In this document: positions 36,827 to 46,302 of the stretch, in pieces
How the letters are laid out: every line of letters begins with the position of its first letter
Numbering within the stretch: the first letter of the stretch is position 1
Notes under the pieces: generated by a model
The model's database searches: none
What the model saw: only the letters and a program-made list of their open reading frames with translations
Told to the model about the DNA's origin: nothing
Assembly (NCBI RefSeq): GCF_008087345.1
Contig: NZ_VHIB01000008.1
Location: 248,001-312,000, forward strand
Reading direction: 5' to 3'
Length of the DNA: 64,000 nt
From: Nocardioides caldifontis
Lineage (GTDB): Bacteria > Actinomycetota > Actinomycetes > Propionibacteriales > Nocardioidaceae
Translations under genes and position numbers: made by a program

Positions 36827-37396
36827 TCAGCCCTTCAGGTCGAGCAGCCCACGCAGGCTCGCCTGGAGGATCACTGCTTGGGTGACTGCGTCGGGGAGGC
36901 TGCCCTCCTCGAGCAGGCTGCGCACGGTGTCGACGGGGAGAACAGCCACCTCGACAGCCTCGTCATCGCGAGCACCCGCGAGTGCCGCGCCGCCATCGAC
37001 CTTCGCCGCGAACAGCCGGACGTGCCCGGCGAGCAGCCCCGAGTTCAGGTAGATCTGCCCCAGGTCGATCAGCTCGATGGCACTCCAGCCGGTCTCCTCG
37101 AGGAGCTCGCGCCGAGCGTCTGCCTCGGGTTCACCCTCACCGAAGCCCCGCGGCACCTCCCAGAGCCGCATGCCAACCGGGTAGCGGTCGACCTGGACCA
37201 GACCCACGCCTCCACCGACGAGCGGGAGCACAGCGACGCCCGGGACCCCGGCGCCTTCCACCACGCGGTTGTAGCGTCCGCGCCTTCCGTCCGGCCACTC
37301 GACCTCGTCGTAGTAGACGCGGACGTAGGGATTCTCTTCGTCGGCGTACTGCAGCCGCGACCGGACGCGGCGGATCCGGCTCGGCTCAGGCGTCAC
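36827..37396 (-). CDS. NUDIX hydrolase
   Basis: A 189-aa protein with an N-terminal beta region (VRSRLQYADEENPYVRVYYDEVEWPDGRRGRYNRVVEGAGVPGVAVLPL) and a Nudix box around RGFGEGEPEADARRELLEETGW. The REllEEtG core is intact, but the spacing to the upstream Gly/Glu is about two residues shorter than consensus. The layout resembles ADP-ribose pyrophosphatases. GTG at 37396, with GGAGGAGGG upstream, overlaps the end of the 472-aa gene by 11 bp. Base composition is visibly lower in GC than the flanks. Substrate unknown. Confidence 0.85.
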   Translation of the reverse strand: MTPEPSRIRRVRSRLQYADEENPYVRVYYDEVEWPDGRRGRYNRVVEGAGVPGVAVLPLVGGGVGLVQVDRYPVGMRLWEVPRGFGEGEPEADARRELLEETGWSAIELIDLGQIYLNSGLLAGHVRLFAAKVDGGAALAGARDDEAVEVAVLPVDTVRSLLEEGSLPDAVTQAVILQASLRGLLDLKG

Positions 37397-38804
37397 GGTC
37401 GAGGGCCCTCCTCCTGGGGAGCGCGACGTCCGTCGTGATGATGGCGGGGTTGCCGAGCGTTCGCCGGGCCACACCTTGCATCGGCCTGGCGCTCAACGAG
37501 ACGACCGACTGCAGCGTCCCCACCCCGGACAGGTTCGCAAGATCGGCGCCCACCCCGGCGCCCTCCGCGGCTGTGCCCAGGTGTCGCTTCACCAGCTGGG
37601 AGAAGCGCCCCCATCGGCTCTGGTTCAGAGCTTCAGGGACCCGGCCGAGCAGTTCGTACTCCACCACCTGTGGCGTGACATCGCTGGCGAGCAACTCTTC
37701 CAAGCCCTCCATGGCACGGCGCAGAGCGGGACCCTGGTCGCGGCTCTCGTCTCGCCAACGGGCTAGGGCGTCCCGCTGTTCAGCGGCCCAGAGCCTCAGC
37801 TTCGCGTCCGAGACCAATGCGAGGCGCGCCATGAAGTCACTCGGCAAGGTGATGTCGCACAAGCCCTGCTCTGCCAACTCCTCCAACACGGTGTGGGGCA
37901 CCGCAGAACCCGGCGACCGGCTCGCGGCGGAGATGGGGCGTAGCGGCAGGTCCCAGCTCGCCGCGAAGTCCTCGCATCCGTGCTGAACGCCGAAAGCGAT
38001 GGTGAAGATCCGGTCGATGGACCGCTTGGCGGCCAGCCGGTCGAACCCATCCTCCAGCTCGGCTCGTGCTTTGCCGTAGGCCGCAGTCCGAGATCCGCCC
38101 TCGACGAGCATCGCTTTGAGCTCGGCCAACACGGCACCGAGCCGGGTGTCATCGCCGTCCTCTGGCAGCGGATCGTCCGACTCATGGCGATCGACGGCGT
38201 CCTGCATGTCCAGCGAGCCCAGGGAGTAAGGCTCGAAGACGACGAAGTCCGACGAGCTGTCCGCGATGGCGCACCACCGGCGCCAATGGCGACGAAGCCG
38301 CTCGCACTCCTCCGGCGCAACGCCGGCGGCGACGATGTTCTCCAGGACCTCGCCGAGGGAGGTGGGCGCTCGCTTCCCCATGGCCGCGGCCTGTTCCAGA
38401 TGGCCCATGACCCGTGCTCGGTCGTCCTTCGGCAGCAGGGAGAACTCGAACGGCTTGATGTGCCCCGTGCGCGGATCCGTGAGGAGACCCACCAGCGACT
38501 GCTCGAGATCGCTGCCTCGTGTCCGGACGACGACAGGAGCGCCGTCTCCCATGAACGACACGGCCTCACCCAGCCGTGACGGGTCGGCTCCGGCGAACAG
38601 TGCCCCGTCGAGAAGCTGAGCGTCCGTGAGGATGACCTGGCCCGAGAGGATCAGGTCGAGCCGGAGCGTCGAGACGAGCAGCGCTCGCAGGATCGATTCG
38701 TTGCCGCCTGCCGCCTGAGCCCGCTCCCGTTGGCGCACGGAGTCGTACGCGGACGAGAACAGCCGTCTCCGGCGCGGGTTCTCGGGAGGGGCCGGGCGCA
38801 CCAT
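37386..38804 (-). CDS. Unrecognised 472-aa protein of the low-GC islet
   Basis: I recognise no family. The protein is mostly helical with no signal peptide or clear membrane segment. It starts MVRPAPPENPRRRRLFSSAYDSVRQRERAQ, with an N-terminal part rich in Leu/Asp (LRALLVSTLRLDLILSGQVILTDAQLLDGALF). An acidic middle (DRHESDDPLPEDGDDTRLG) and a long helical region (LWAAEQRDALARWRDESRDQGPALRRAMEGLEELL) follow. Codon use and GC are lower than in neighbours. It has its own leaderless-type promoter and a coupled NUDIX partner, suggesting an acquired two-gene module; function unknown. Confidence 0.85.
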   Translation of the reverse strand: MVRPAPPENPRRRRLFSSAYDSVRQRERAQAAGGNESILRALLVSTLRLDLILSGQVILTDAQLLDGALFAGADPSRLGEAVSFMGDGAPVVVRTRGSDLEQSLVGLLTDPRTGHIKPFEFSLLPKDDRARVMGHLEQAAAMGKRAPTSLGEVLENIVAAGVAPEECERLRRHWRRWCAIADSSSDFVVFEPYSLGSLDMQDAVDRHESDDPLPEDGDDTRLGAVLAELKAMLVEGGSRTAAYGKARAELEDGFDRLAAKRSIDRIFTIAFGVQHGCEDFAASWDLPLRPISAASRSPGSAVPHTVLEELAEQGLCDITLPSDFMARLALVSDAKLRLWAAEQRDALARWRDESRDQGPALRRAMEGLEELLASDVTPQVVEYELLGRVPEALNQSRWGRFSQLVKRHLGTAAEGAGVGADLANLSGVGTLQSVVSLSARPMQGVARRTLGNPAIITTDVALPRRRALDRDA

Positions 38805-38810
38805 CCCGGA

Positions 38811-38816
38811 AGGCTA
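38811..38816 (-). promoter_or_regulatory. Leaderless -10 element (TAGCCT) for the 472-aa gene
   Basis: TAGCCT is followed by TCCGGG and the ATG at 38804. The arms TCCGGG (38810-38805) and CCCGGA further upstream form a 6-bp inverted repeat flanking the element. Confidence 0.5.
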
Positions 38817-38834
38817 TAGCTCGGGACTCCGGGC

Positions 38835-40522
<1,688 letters not shown>

Positions 40523-40526
<4 letters not shown>

Positions 40527-41440
40527 AGGGAGGTTCCTTCCAGGAGCCCGGCGGAGGTGAGCACCGTGCGGAGCTCCTCGACCAGGGCGTCGGAGGCCGG
40601 CACCAGGGGGAGCCGGACGTTGCGGTTGTCGAGGACGCCGAGCAGCTGCATGGCGGCCTTCGCCGTCATCGCGCCCTGCGCCCGCTGCATGACGACCTCG
40701 ACGACGGGGACGAGGCGCTGGTACGTCGTGAGGGCGGAGGCCAGGTCACCGCGGGCGACGGCGTCGTACATCTCGGCGTACTGGCGTGCCGCGACGTGGC
40801 CGACGACGGAGACCACACCGGCGCCCCCGTGGGTCAGCCAGCCGAGGTTGAGCACGTCGTCGCCGGAGTAGAACGCGAGGCCGGTCTCCTGCATGATCCG
40901 CACCCCGCGGTAGAGGTCGCCCACGGCGTCCTTCACCGCGACGATGCGCTCGTCCTCGGCGGCCCGCGCGAAGGTATCCGGCGCGATGGTGATGCCGGAG
41001 CGGCCCGGGATGTCGTAGAGCATCACCGGCAGGTCCGCGGCCGCGGCGACGGCGCGGAAGTGCGCCAGCACGCCGTCCTGCGTGGGCTTGTTGTAGTAGG
41101 GCGTGACGACCAGGACACCGTCGGCGCCGATCTTCTGCGCCTGCTCGGCGAGCTCGACGGAGTGCGCGGTGTTGTTGGTGCCGACGCCGGCGACCACGGT
41201 GGCCCGGTCCCCGACGGCCTCGACGACCGCCCGGAGGATCAGCCCGTCCTCCTCGGTCGTGGTGGTGGGCGCCTCGCCGGTGGTGCCGGAGACGACGACC
41301 CCGTCGTTGCCGTGGTCCACGAGGTGCGCGGCGATCCGCGCGGTCCCGTCGAGGTCGACGCTGCCGTCGTCGTGGAAGGCGGTCACCATCGCGGTGAGGA
41401 CGCGGCCGAGGGGACCGGGGGGTGGGACCGGTGCAGTCAT
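40523..41440 (-). CDS. dapA: 4-hydroxy-tetrahydrodipicolinate synthase
   Basis: A 305-aa TIM-barrel aldolase that condenses pyruvate with aspartate semialdehyde in the lysine/diaminopimelate pathway. Motifs are VVSGTTGEAPTTTTEE, VAGVGTNNTAHSVELAEQAQ, VVTPYYNKPTQDGV, YDIPGRSGI and IVAVKDAVGD with the Schiff-base lysine (VKDA). ATG at 41440 has TAGCCT 7 nt upstream (leaderless). Product feeds MurE-dependent wall synthesis encoded earlier in the window. Confidence 0.96.
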
Positions 41441-41447
41441 GGGTTCC

Positions 41448-41453
41448 AGGCTA
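41448..41453 (-). promoter_or_regulatory. Leaderless -10 element (TAGCCT) for dapA-rnj
   Basis: TAGCCT, then GGAACCC, then the dapA ATG. It is the likely promoter of the dapA-rnj operon. Confidence 0.55.
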
Positions 41454-41529
41454 TCGCCCGCGTGGCCCCGCACCGGCACCCGCGCCGCTGGAGGTCGCGA
41501 GGGAGGGCTGACCAGGGTCAGTGCGGGGG

Positions 41530-42456
41530 TCAGAGCTGGGGGGCGACCTTCTCCGCGACCAGCTCGAGGTGGTCGAGGTCGGTGAGGTCCAGAACCTGGA
41601 GGTAGAACCGCTGCGCCCCGGCCTCGGCGTACTTCCCGATCCGGTCGACGACCTCGTCGGGCGATCCGGCGAGCCCGTTGGCGCGGAGCTGGTCGACCGG
41701 CTGGCCGATCGCCTCGGCCCGGCGTCGCACCTCATCCTCGGTGGCGCCGCAGCAGAGCACCAGCGCGTTGGACCAGACGAGGTCACCGGGGTCGCGGCCG
41801 GCCGCCTCGCAGGCGGCGCGGACCCGTGCGAACTGCTCGTGGGTGTCCTCGACCGATCCGAACGGGAGGTTGAACTCGGCGGCGTAGCGGGCGGTCAGCT
41901 CCGGGGTGCGTCGCTTGCCGTAGCCGCCGATGATCACCGGCGGGTGCGGGGACTGCACCGGCTTCGGCAGCGCCGGCGAGTCGGAGACCGGGTAGAACCG
42001 CCCCTCGTGGCTGAACCGCTTCCCTCCAGGAGTCCGCCACAGCCCGGTGACGACGGCCAGCTGCTCCTCGAACCGGTCGAACCGCTCACGGACGTCCGGG
42101 AACGGGATGCCGTAGGCGGTGTGCTCCGCCTCGAACCACCCCGCACCGATCCCGAGCTCGACCCTGCCGCCGCTCATCGCGTCGACCTGGGCGACGGTGA
42201 TCGCCAGGGGACCTGGGAACCGGAAGGTCGCCGACGTCATCAGGGTGCCGAGCCGGATGCGGCTGGTCTCCCGGGCCAGCGCGGCGAGCGTCACCCACGC
42301 GTCGGTCGGCCCAGGGAGCCCCTCGGTGCCCATCCCCAGGTAGTGGTCGGAGCGGAAGAACGCGTCGAAGCCGAGCTCCTCGGTCGCCTTCGCGATGCGG
42401 AGGAGGTCGTCGTAGGTCGCCCCCTGCTGGGGCTCGGTGAACACGCGCAGGTCCAT
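41530..42456 (-). CDS. F420-dependent LLM-class oxidoreductase
   Basis: A 308-aa luciferase-like TIM-barrel protein. It starts MDLRVFTEPQQGATYDDLLRIAKATEELGFDAFFRSDHYL. RIRLGTLMTSATFRFPGPLAITVAQVDAMSGGRVELGIGAGWFEAEHTAYGIPFP is the classical F420-type LLM core, and PPVIIGGYGKRRTPELTARYAAEFN follows. Such enzymes use reduced F420 to hydrogenate diverse substrates. It sits between dapA and dfrA on the same strand; a metabolic link is not evident. ATG at 42456 is preferred to the frame extending to 42483. Confidence 0.88.
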   Translation of the reverse strand: MDLRVFTEPQQGATYDDLLRIAKATEELGFDAFFRSDHYLGMGTEGLPGPTDAWVTLAALARETSRIRLGTLMTSATFRFPGPLAITVAQVDAMSGGRVELGIGAGWFEAEHTAYGIPFPDVRERFDRFEEQLAVVTGLWRTPGGKRFSHEGRFYPVSDSPALPKPVQSPHPPVIIGGYGKRRTPELTARYAAEFNLPFGSVEDTHEQFARVRAACEAAGRDPGDLVWSNALVLCCGATEDEVRRRAEAIGQPVDQLRANGLAGSPDEVVDRIGKYAEAGAQRFYLQVLDLTDLDHLELVAEKVAPQL

Positions 42457-42491
42457 GGGCCACACCTTGGCACCCGCAACCAACAGCCTCG

Positions 42492-42524
42492 TCAGCGGCG
42501 TCTCAGCGGCGTCTCAGCGGCGTC
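42492..42524. repeat. Three tandem 11-bp repeats across the dfrA stop codon
   Basis: TCAGCGGCGTC occurs three times in direct tandem (42492-42502, 42503-42513, 42514-42524). The last copy contains the dfrA stop and final Arg codons. Because 11 is not a multiple of three, the reverse-strand TGA of each copy falls in a different reading frame. Seen directly. Confidence 0.9.
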
Positions 42525-42996
42525 GCCAGGTGACGACCGTGTAGCCGTCGCGGAGGTCGCGGCTCGCGACCTCCCACACCGTCTCGTCGACGTCGGGGTA
42601 GCGCACGTCGCCCTCGGCACGCAGCGGCACCTCGGAGACCACCTGCTCGTCGGCGACCGGCAGCAGGGCGGCGTAGACCTGGGCGCCCCCGGCGACCATC
42701 ACGTCCCCGTCGAGTCCGTCGGCGAGCGCCAGCGCCTCGTCGACGGTGTGGGCGACGAGGACGCCGTCGGCCGACCAGGCACGGTCGCGGGTGAGCACGA
42801 CGGTGGTGCGGCCGGGCAGCGGCCGGCCGATGGAGTCGTACGTCGTGCGCCCCATCAGCAGCACGTGGCCGAGGGTGAGCGCCTTGAAGTGCTGCTGCTC
42901 CCCCGGCACCCTCCACGGGATCTCGGTCCCGTTGCCGATCACGCCGTTCTCCGCCACGGCTGCGACCAGGACGACGCGCTTGCCTCCCGGTGTCAT
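42514..42996 (-). CDS. dfrA: Dihydrofolate reductase
   Basis: A 160-aa enzyme that reduces dihydrofolate with NADPH, regenerating the cofactor consumed by thymidylate synthase encoded just upstream. Motifs are VAAVAENGVIGNGTEIPWRVPGEQQHFKALTLGHVLLMGRTTYDSIGRPLPGR and VMVAGGAQVYAALLPVADEQVVSEV. The usual Asp/Glu that protonates substrate appears as E35-like in RVPGEQQHF. ATG at 42996, 18 bp after thyA. The C-terminus (TWRRR) and stop lie in an 11-bp tandem repeat. Confidence 0.95.
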   Translation of the reverse strand: MTPGGKRVVLVAAVAENGVIGNGTEIPWRVPGEQQHFKALTLGHVLLMGRTTYDSIGRPLPGRTTVVLTRDRAWSADGVLVAHTVDEALALADGLDGDVMVAGGAQVYAALLPVADEQVVSEVPLRAEGDVRYPDVDETVWEVASRDLRDGYTVVTWRRR

Positions 42997-43014
42997 GCGT
43001 GCGTCATGCGGGCG

Positions 43015-43809
43015 TCATACGGCGATGGGGGCCTTGATCCCGGGGTGCGGGTCGTAACCCTTGACCTCGATGTGCTCGAGCTCGAAGGCGTCGATCTCGG
43101 TCACCGTCGGGTCGAGCACCAGCACGGGGAGCTGCCGCGGCTCGCGGGTCAGCTGGAGCCGAGCCTGCTCGAGGTGGTTGGAGTACAGGTGCGCGTCGCC
43201 GAGCGTGTGCACGAAGTCCCCGGCCTCGAGGCCGGTCACCTGCGCCACCATGTGCGTCAGCAGGGCGTACGACGCGATGTTGAACGGCACGCCCAGGAAC
43301 ACGTCCGCCGACCGCTGGTAGAGCTGGCAGCTGAGCCGCCCGTCCGCGACGTAGAACTGGAACAGGGCGTGGCACGGGGCCAGCGCCATCTGAGGGATGT
43401 CGGCGACGTTCCACGCCGAGACGATGTGGCGTCGCGAGTCGGGGTCGCGACGGATCCCTTCGACGACCTGGGCCAGCTGGTCGACGTGCTGCCCGTCCGG
43501 GGTCGGCCACGAGCGCCACTGCCGCCCGTACACCGGGCCGAGCTCGCCGTCCTCGTCAGCCCACTCGTCCCAGATCGTCACGCCGCGCTCCTGGAGCCAG
43601 CGCACGTTGGTGTCGCCGCGCAGGAACCAGAGCAGCTCGGCGAAGACCGAGCGGGTGTGGATCTTCTTGGTCGTGACGAGGGGGAACCCCTCGGTGAGGT
43701 CGAACCGCATCTGGTGGCCGAAGACGCTGCGCGTGCCGGTGCCGGTGCGGTCGCCCTTCTCGACGCCCTCGTCGAGGATCCGCCGGAGGAGGTCGAGGTA
43801 CTGCTGCAC
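43015..43809 (-). CDS. thyA: Thymidylate synthase ThyA
   Basis: A 264-aa enzyme that methylates dUMP to dTMP with methylene-THF. Motifs are [99 protein letters not shown] with the catalytic Cys of APCH, and [12 protein letters not shown] at 43809 gives exactly the E. coli length; GTG at 43824 would add five residues. It shares a divergent 55-bp gap with a GNAT gene and is followed by dfrA. Confidence 0.95.
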   Translation of the reverse strand: MQQYLDLLRRILDEGVEKGDRTGTGTRSVFGHQMRFDLTEGFPLVTTKKIHTRSVFAELLWFLRGDTNVRWLQERGVTIWDEWADEDGELGPVYGRQWRSWPTPDGQHVDQLAQVVEGIRRDPDSRRHIVSAWNVADIPQMALAPCHALFQFYVADGRLSCQLYQRSADVFLGVPFNIASYALLTHMVAQVTGLEAGDFVHTLGDAHLYSNHLEQARLQLTREPRQLPVLVLDPTVTEIDAFELEHIEVKGYDPHPGIKAPIAV

Positions 43810-43864
43810 GGGCTCAACGTACACCTGCCGGCCGGCGTGCTCGGGGATGACGGGCGGCGGCACA

Positions 43865-44440
43865 ATGGGTCCGGTGACCGACCTCCCGCTGACCCCCGGC
43901 CCCGACGTCTCGGTGCGGGTCGCCTGGGCCGACGACGCCCCCGGCGTCGCCGCCGTGCAGGTCGCCGCGTGGCGCCAGGAGTACGCCGGGGTGCTTCCGC
44001 AGGAGGTCCTCGACTCGTTCGACGCCGAGCAGTTCGCGGCCGCGTGGCACCAGGCGATGGCCCGTCCCTCGGACGCCCGCAACCGGGTCCTGGTGGCGCT
44101 GGAGCGCAACACCGTCAGGGGGTTCGCGGTGACCTCCCCCTCCCCCGACCCGGACTCGGACCCGGTCGCCGACGGCGAGCTGGCCGAGCTCGTCGTGGAC
44201 CCCGCGCACCGTCGTGCGGGCCACGGCTCGCGGCTGCTGCAGGCCGGCGTCGACACGCTGCGGGCCGACAAGTTCGTGCGGGCCACCTTCTGGGTGGCCA
44301 CGACCGACGACGTGCGCCGGCAGTTCCTCACCGAGGCGGGCTGGGCCGCCGACGGGGCGCACCGCGAGCTCGACCTGCACGGCGACGGGTCGGTGCGGGT
44401 CCGGCAGGTCCGGCTGCACACCGACCTCCGGCAGGACTGA
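43865..44440 (+). CDS. GNAT-family N-acetyltransferase
   Basis: A 191-aa acetyl-CoA-dependent acyltransferase. [29 protein letters not shown] is the N-terminal helix region. [56 protein letters not shown] contains the motif A acetyl-CoA loop ([10 protein letters not shown]) and motif B. ATG at 43865 or GTG at 43874 could be the start. Substrate unknown. It is divergent from thyA. Confidence 0.85.
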   Translation: MGPVTDLPLTPGPDVSVRVAWADDAPGVAAVQVAAWRQEYAGVLPQEVLDSFDAEQFAAAWHQAMARPSDARNRVLVALERNTVRGFAVTSPSPDPDSDPVADGELAELVVDPAHRRAGHGSRLLQAGVDTLRADKFVRATFWVATTDDVRRQFLTEAGWAADGAHRELDLHGDGSVRVRQVRLHTDLRQD

Positions 44441-44534
44441 ACGGACTGACAACACTGTCGTTTCGTCCCGGTGCCGGCGGGTACCAACTCCTCGGCCGTC
44501 ATGGCGACGGCGTCGGAGCGGACGGGGGATCGAC

Positions 44535-44783
44535 GTGCGCGGGCTTCCTGCGAGGTACCGGACGACCACGTGGCTGATCGGTGTGGTGCTGGGCGCCGCA
44601 CTCGGGGCCTGGCTGGTGGCCGTGGTCAGCGGCCTGGTGCTCACCGGCGAGGGGCTCGCGCTCGGCGCGCTCGCCGGTGCCGCCGTGGGGGTCGTCGTGG
44701 TGCACGCCTTCCTGACGGTGCTGTTCCACCAGGCCGCCGCACCGGACACGCCCGCGGTCGACAGGCATCCGCGCGTGGGCTGA
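44535..44783 (+). CDS. Small two-helix membrane protein (82 aa)
   Basis: GTG at 44535, with GGGGGATCGAC before it, begins [24 protein letters not shown]. Two membrane helices (about 12-35 and 41-65) are joined by a short LTGEG turn, and a polar tail ends the protein. No family recognised. Convergent with the nuclease-like gene at 44800. The coding call rests on the Shine-Dalgarno and a clean hydrophobic pattern. Confidence 0.65.
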   Translation: MRGLPARYRTTTWLIGVVLGAALGAWLVAVVSGLVLTGEGLALGALAGAAVGVVVVHAFLTVLFHQAAAPDTPAVDRHPRVG

Positions 44784-44799
44784 CCGCCCGTCCCCCGGC

Positions 44800-45555
44800 T
44801 CAGACGAGGTCGACCGACAGCGCCCGGTGGTCGGACATCGGGAGCTCGTGCACCGCGGTCGCCTCCACCCGGCCGACGTCACCGCGGGCGAGCACGTGGT
44901 CGAGCTGCTCGCGCGGCGCCTCCGCCGGGAACGTGTCGTGCACGACCAGCGGGCGCAACCCGGTGATCGACGCGGCGGGGCGCAGCTCCATGTTCAGGTC
45001 GCCGACGAGCAGCAGCGGCTCGACCCGCTCGAGCGAGCGCACCACCGTGCGGAGCTGACGTCTCCCCCACCAGCTGACGAACGAGACGTGCGTGTTCACG
45101 ACGGTCAGCTCGCCGCGCGGTGTCTCCACGGCGGCGGCGACGGCGACCCGCGGCTCGTCGCGGACCAGCTCCGGGAGCAGGCTGCCCTTGAACCGCACCG
45201 GGACCCGGGTCGGGGTGCTGGCCAGCCGCACGACGTTCCACGACGCCACGGGGAGCCGGCTCAGCAGCGCGATGCCGTACGCCGCCGCGTCGGGCTGCTC
45301 CTCGCCGGTGGCCGCCATCCAGGTGCCGGGGCTCCCCGACAGGGCCGCGACGAACCTGTGCTCCTGAGCTCCCATCGCCTCCGCGGCGACCGCCGTGAGG
45401 TCGGCGTTGGCCGAGCGCGGCTGGTTGCGGTCCACCTCCTGGAGCGCGAGGACGTCCGCGTCGAGCTGCTTCACCGCCGAGGCGAAGCGGTCGACGTCCA
45501 CCCGGTCGTCCACGGGCGAACGGCCGTGCAGGATGTTGAAGGTGGCGACCCGCAT
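44800..45555 (-). CDS. Endonuclease/exonuclease/phosphatase family protein
   Basis: A 251-aa EEP-fold hydrolase. MRVATFNILHGRSP is the first strand with the metal-site Asn, DADVLALQEVDRNQPRS carries the catalytic Glu, VVNTHVSF the His, LLLVGDLNMEL the Asp-x-Asn and LPMSDHRALSVDL the terminal Asp-His. All catalytic positions are present. The substrate may be a phospholipid, inositol phosphate or nucleic acid. No secretion signal is visible. Confidence 0.88.
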   Translation of the reverse strand: MRVATFNILHGRSPVDDRVDVDRFASAVKQLDADVLALQEVDRNQPRSANADLTAVAAEAMGAQEHRFVAALSGSPGTWMAATGEEQPDAAAYGIALLSRLPVASWNVVRLASTPTRVPVRFKGSLLPELVRDEPRVAVAAAVETPRGELTVVNTHVSFVSWWGRRQLRTVVRSLERVEPLLLVGDLNMELRPAASITGLRPLVVHDTFPAEAPREQLDHVLARGDVGRVEATAVHELPMSDHRALSVDLV

Positions 45556-45618
45556 GGGTCACCCGTTCCCGGGTCGCTGCGCGGTTACGCCTCCGACGGG
45601 GCGGGGTACGGGGTGGCC

Positions 45619-46176
45619 ATGCCGGCGGAGGAGCAGGAGAACCTCAGGGAGGCGCTGAAGCGCGTCGCGGTGACGCTCAAGCGCAGCGACCTCCCCTTCG
45701 CGCTCATCGGCGGCTACGCGGTGTGGGCGCGTGGCGGCCCCGAGCCGGAGCACGACGTGGACTTCATGGTCGCCGACGAGGACGCCGGCGCGGCGGCCGC
45801 GCTGCTCGCGGACGAGGGGTTCCAGGTCGTCCAGCCGCCGGAGGACTGGCTGTTCAAGGTCTACACCGACGGCGCGATGGTCGACGTGATCCACCGCGAC
45901 TCCGGGGAGCCCGCGACCCGGGCGGTGGTCGAGGACGCCGACGAGATGGAGGTCTTGTCGATCCTGATGCCGGTGCTCTCCGGCACCGAGCTCGTCGTGC
46001 AGCGGCTCAACGCCATGGACGAGCACTCCTGCGACTTCGGCCGGCAGCTCCCGGTCGCCCGCGCGCTCCGCGAGCAGGTGGACTGGCAGCGGGTGCGCAA
46101 GGAGACCGCCCACAACGACTTCGCGGCGGCGTTCGTGTTCCTCCTCGAGCGGCTCTCGATCGTCGACGTGGAGTGA
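45619..46176 (+). CDS. Nucleotidyltransferase-fold protein
   Basis: A 185-aa protein with the nucleotidyltransferase core: helix EALKRVAVTLKRSDLPFALIGGYAVWARGGPEPEHDVDFMVADED containing the GG(x)A and DxD-type (DVDF) metal motif, then VYTDGAMVDVIHRDSG carrying a third acidic residue. It resembles stand-alone MNT/AbiEii-like nucleotidyltransferases, but no HEPN or AbiEi partner is adjacent. ATG at 45619; GTG at 45613 is possible. It precedes the LicD cluster by 126 bp on the same strand. Confidence 0.75.
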   Translation: MPAEEQENLREALKRVAVTLKRSDLPFALIGGYAVWARGGPEPEHDVDFMVADEDAGAAAALLADEGFQVVQPPEDWLFKVYTDGAMVDVIHRDSGEPATRAVVEDADEMEVLSILMPVLSGTELVVQRLNAMDEHSCDFGRQLPVARALREQVDWQRVRKETAHNDFAAAFVFLLERLSIVDVE

Positions 46177-46229
46177 CCCGGGGAGCCGCAGCGGGGACAC
46201 GGCGGCTCGCCCGGCAGGCGGGCCCCGGG

Positions 46230-46235
46230 TAGGTT
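46230..46235 (+). promoter_or_regulatory. Putative -10 element (TAGGTT) of the LicD cluster
   Basis: TAGGTT lies 42 nt before the short upstream ORF and 67 nt before the LicD fusion gene. No clear -35 is visible. A 10-bp palindrome GCGTCGACGC (46246-46255) lies just downstream. Confidence 0.35.
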
Positions 46236-46277
46236 GCGCACTCGAGCGTCGACGCGCCGACGACCGGAGGACGTCCG

Positions 46278-46298
46278 ATGAGAGCGAGCCAGGGCTGA
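46278..46298 (+). CDS. Possible six-codon leader ORF before the LicD fusion gene
   Basis: ATG at 46278, preceded by CCGGAGGACGTCC, encodes Met-Arg-Ala-Ser-Gln-Gly and stops at 46296, four bases before the GTG of the fusion gene in another frame. This Shine-Dalgarno is better than anything positioned for the GTG itself, so translation of the leader may feed ribosomes to the downstream start. Speculative. Confidence 0.3.
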   Translation: MRASQG

Positions 46299-46302
46299 CC
46301 AC

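Noticed and set aside
45619-46176. AbiEii/MNT toxin-antitoxin component
   Set aside because: The nucleotidyltransferase core fits, but there is no AbiEi or HEPN gene adjacent, so a toxin-antitoxin pair is not supported.
46246-46255. Palindrome GCGTCGACGC as an operator of the LicD cluster
   Set aside because: A 10-bp GC-rich palindrome is expected by chance in this composition, and no matching second site was found.
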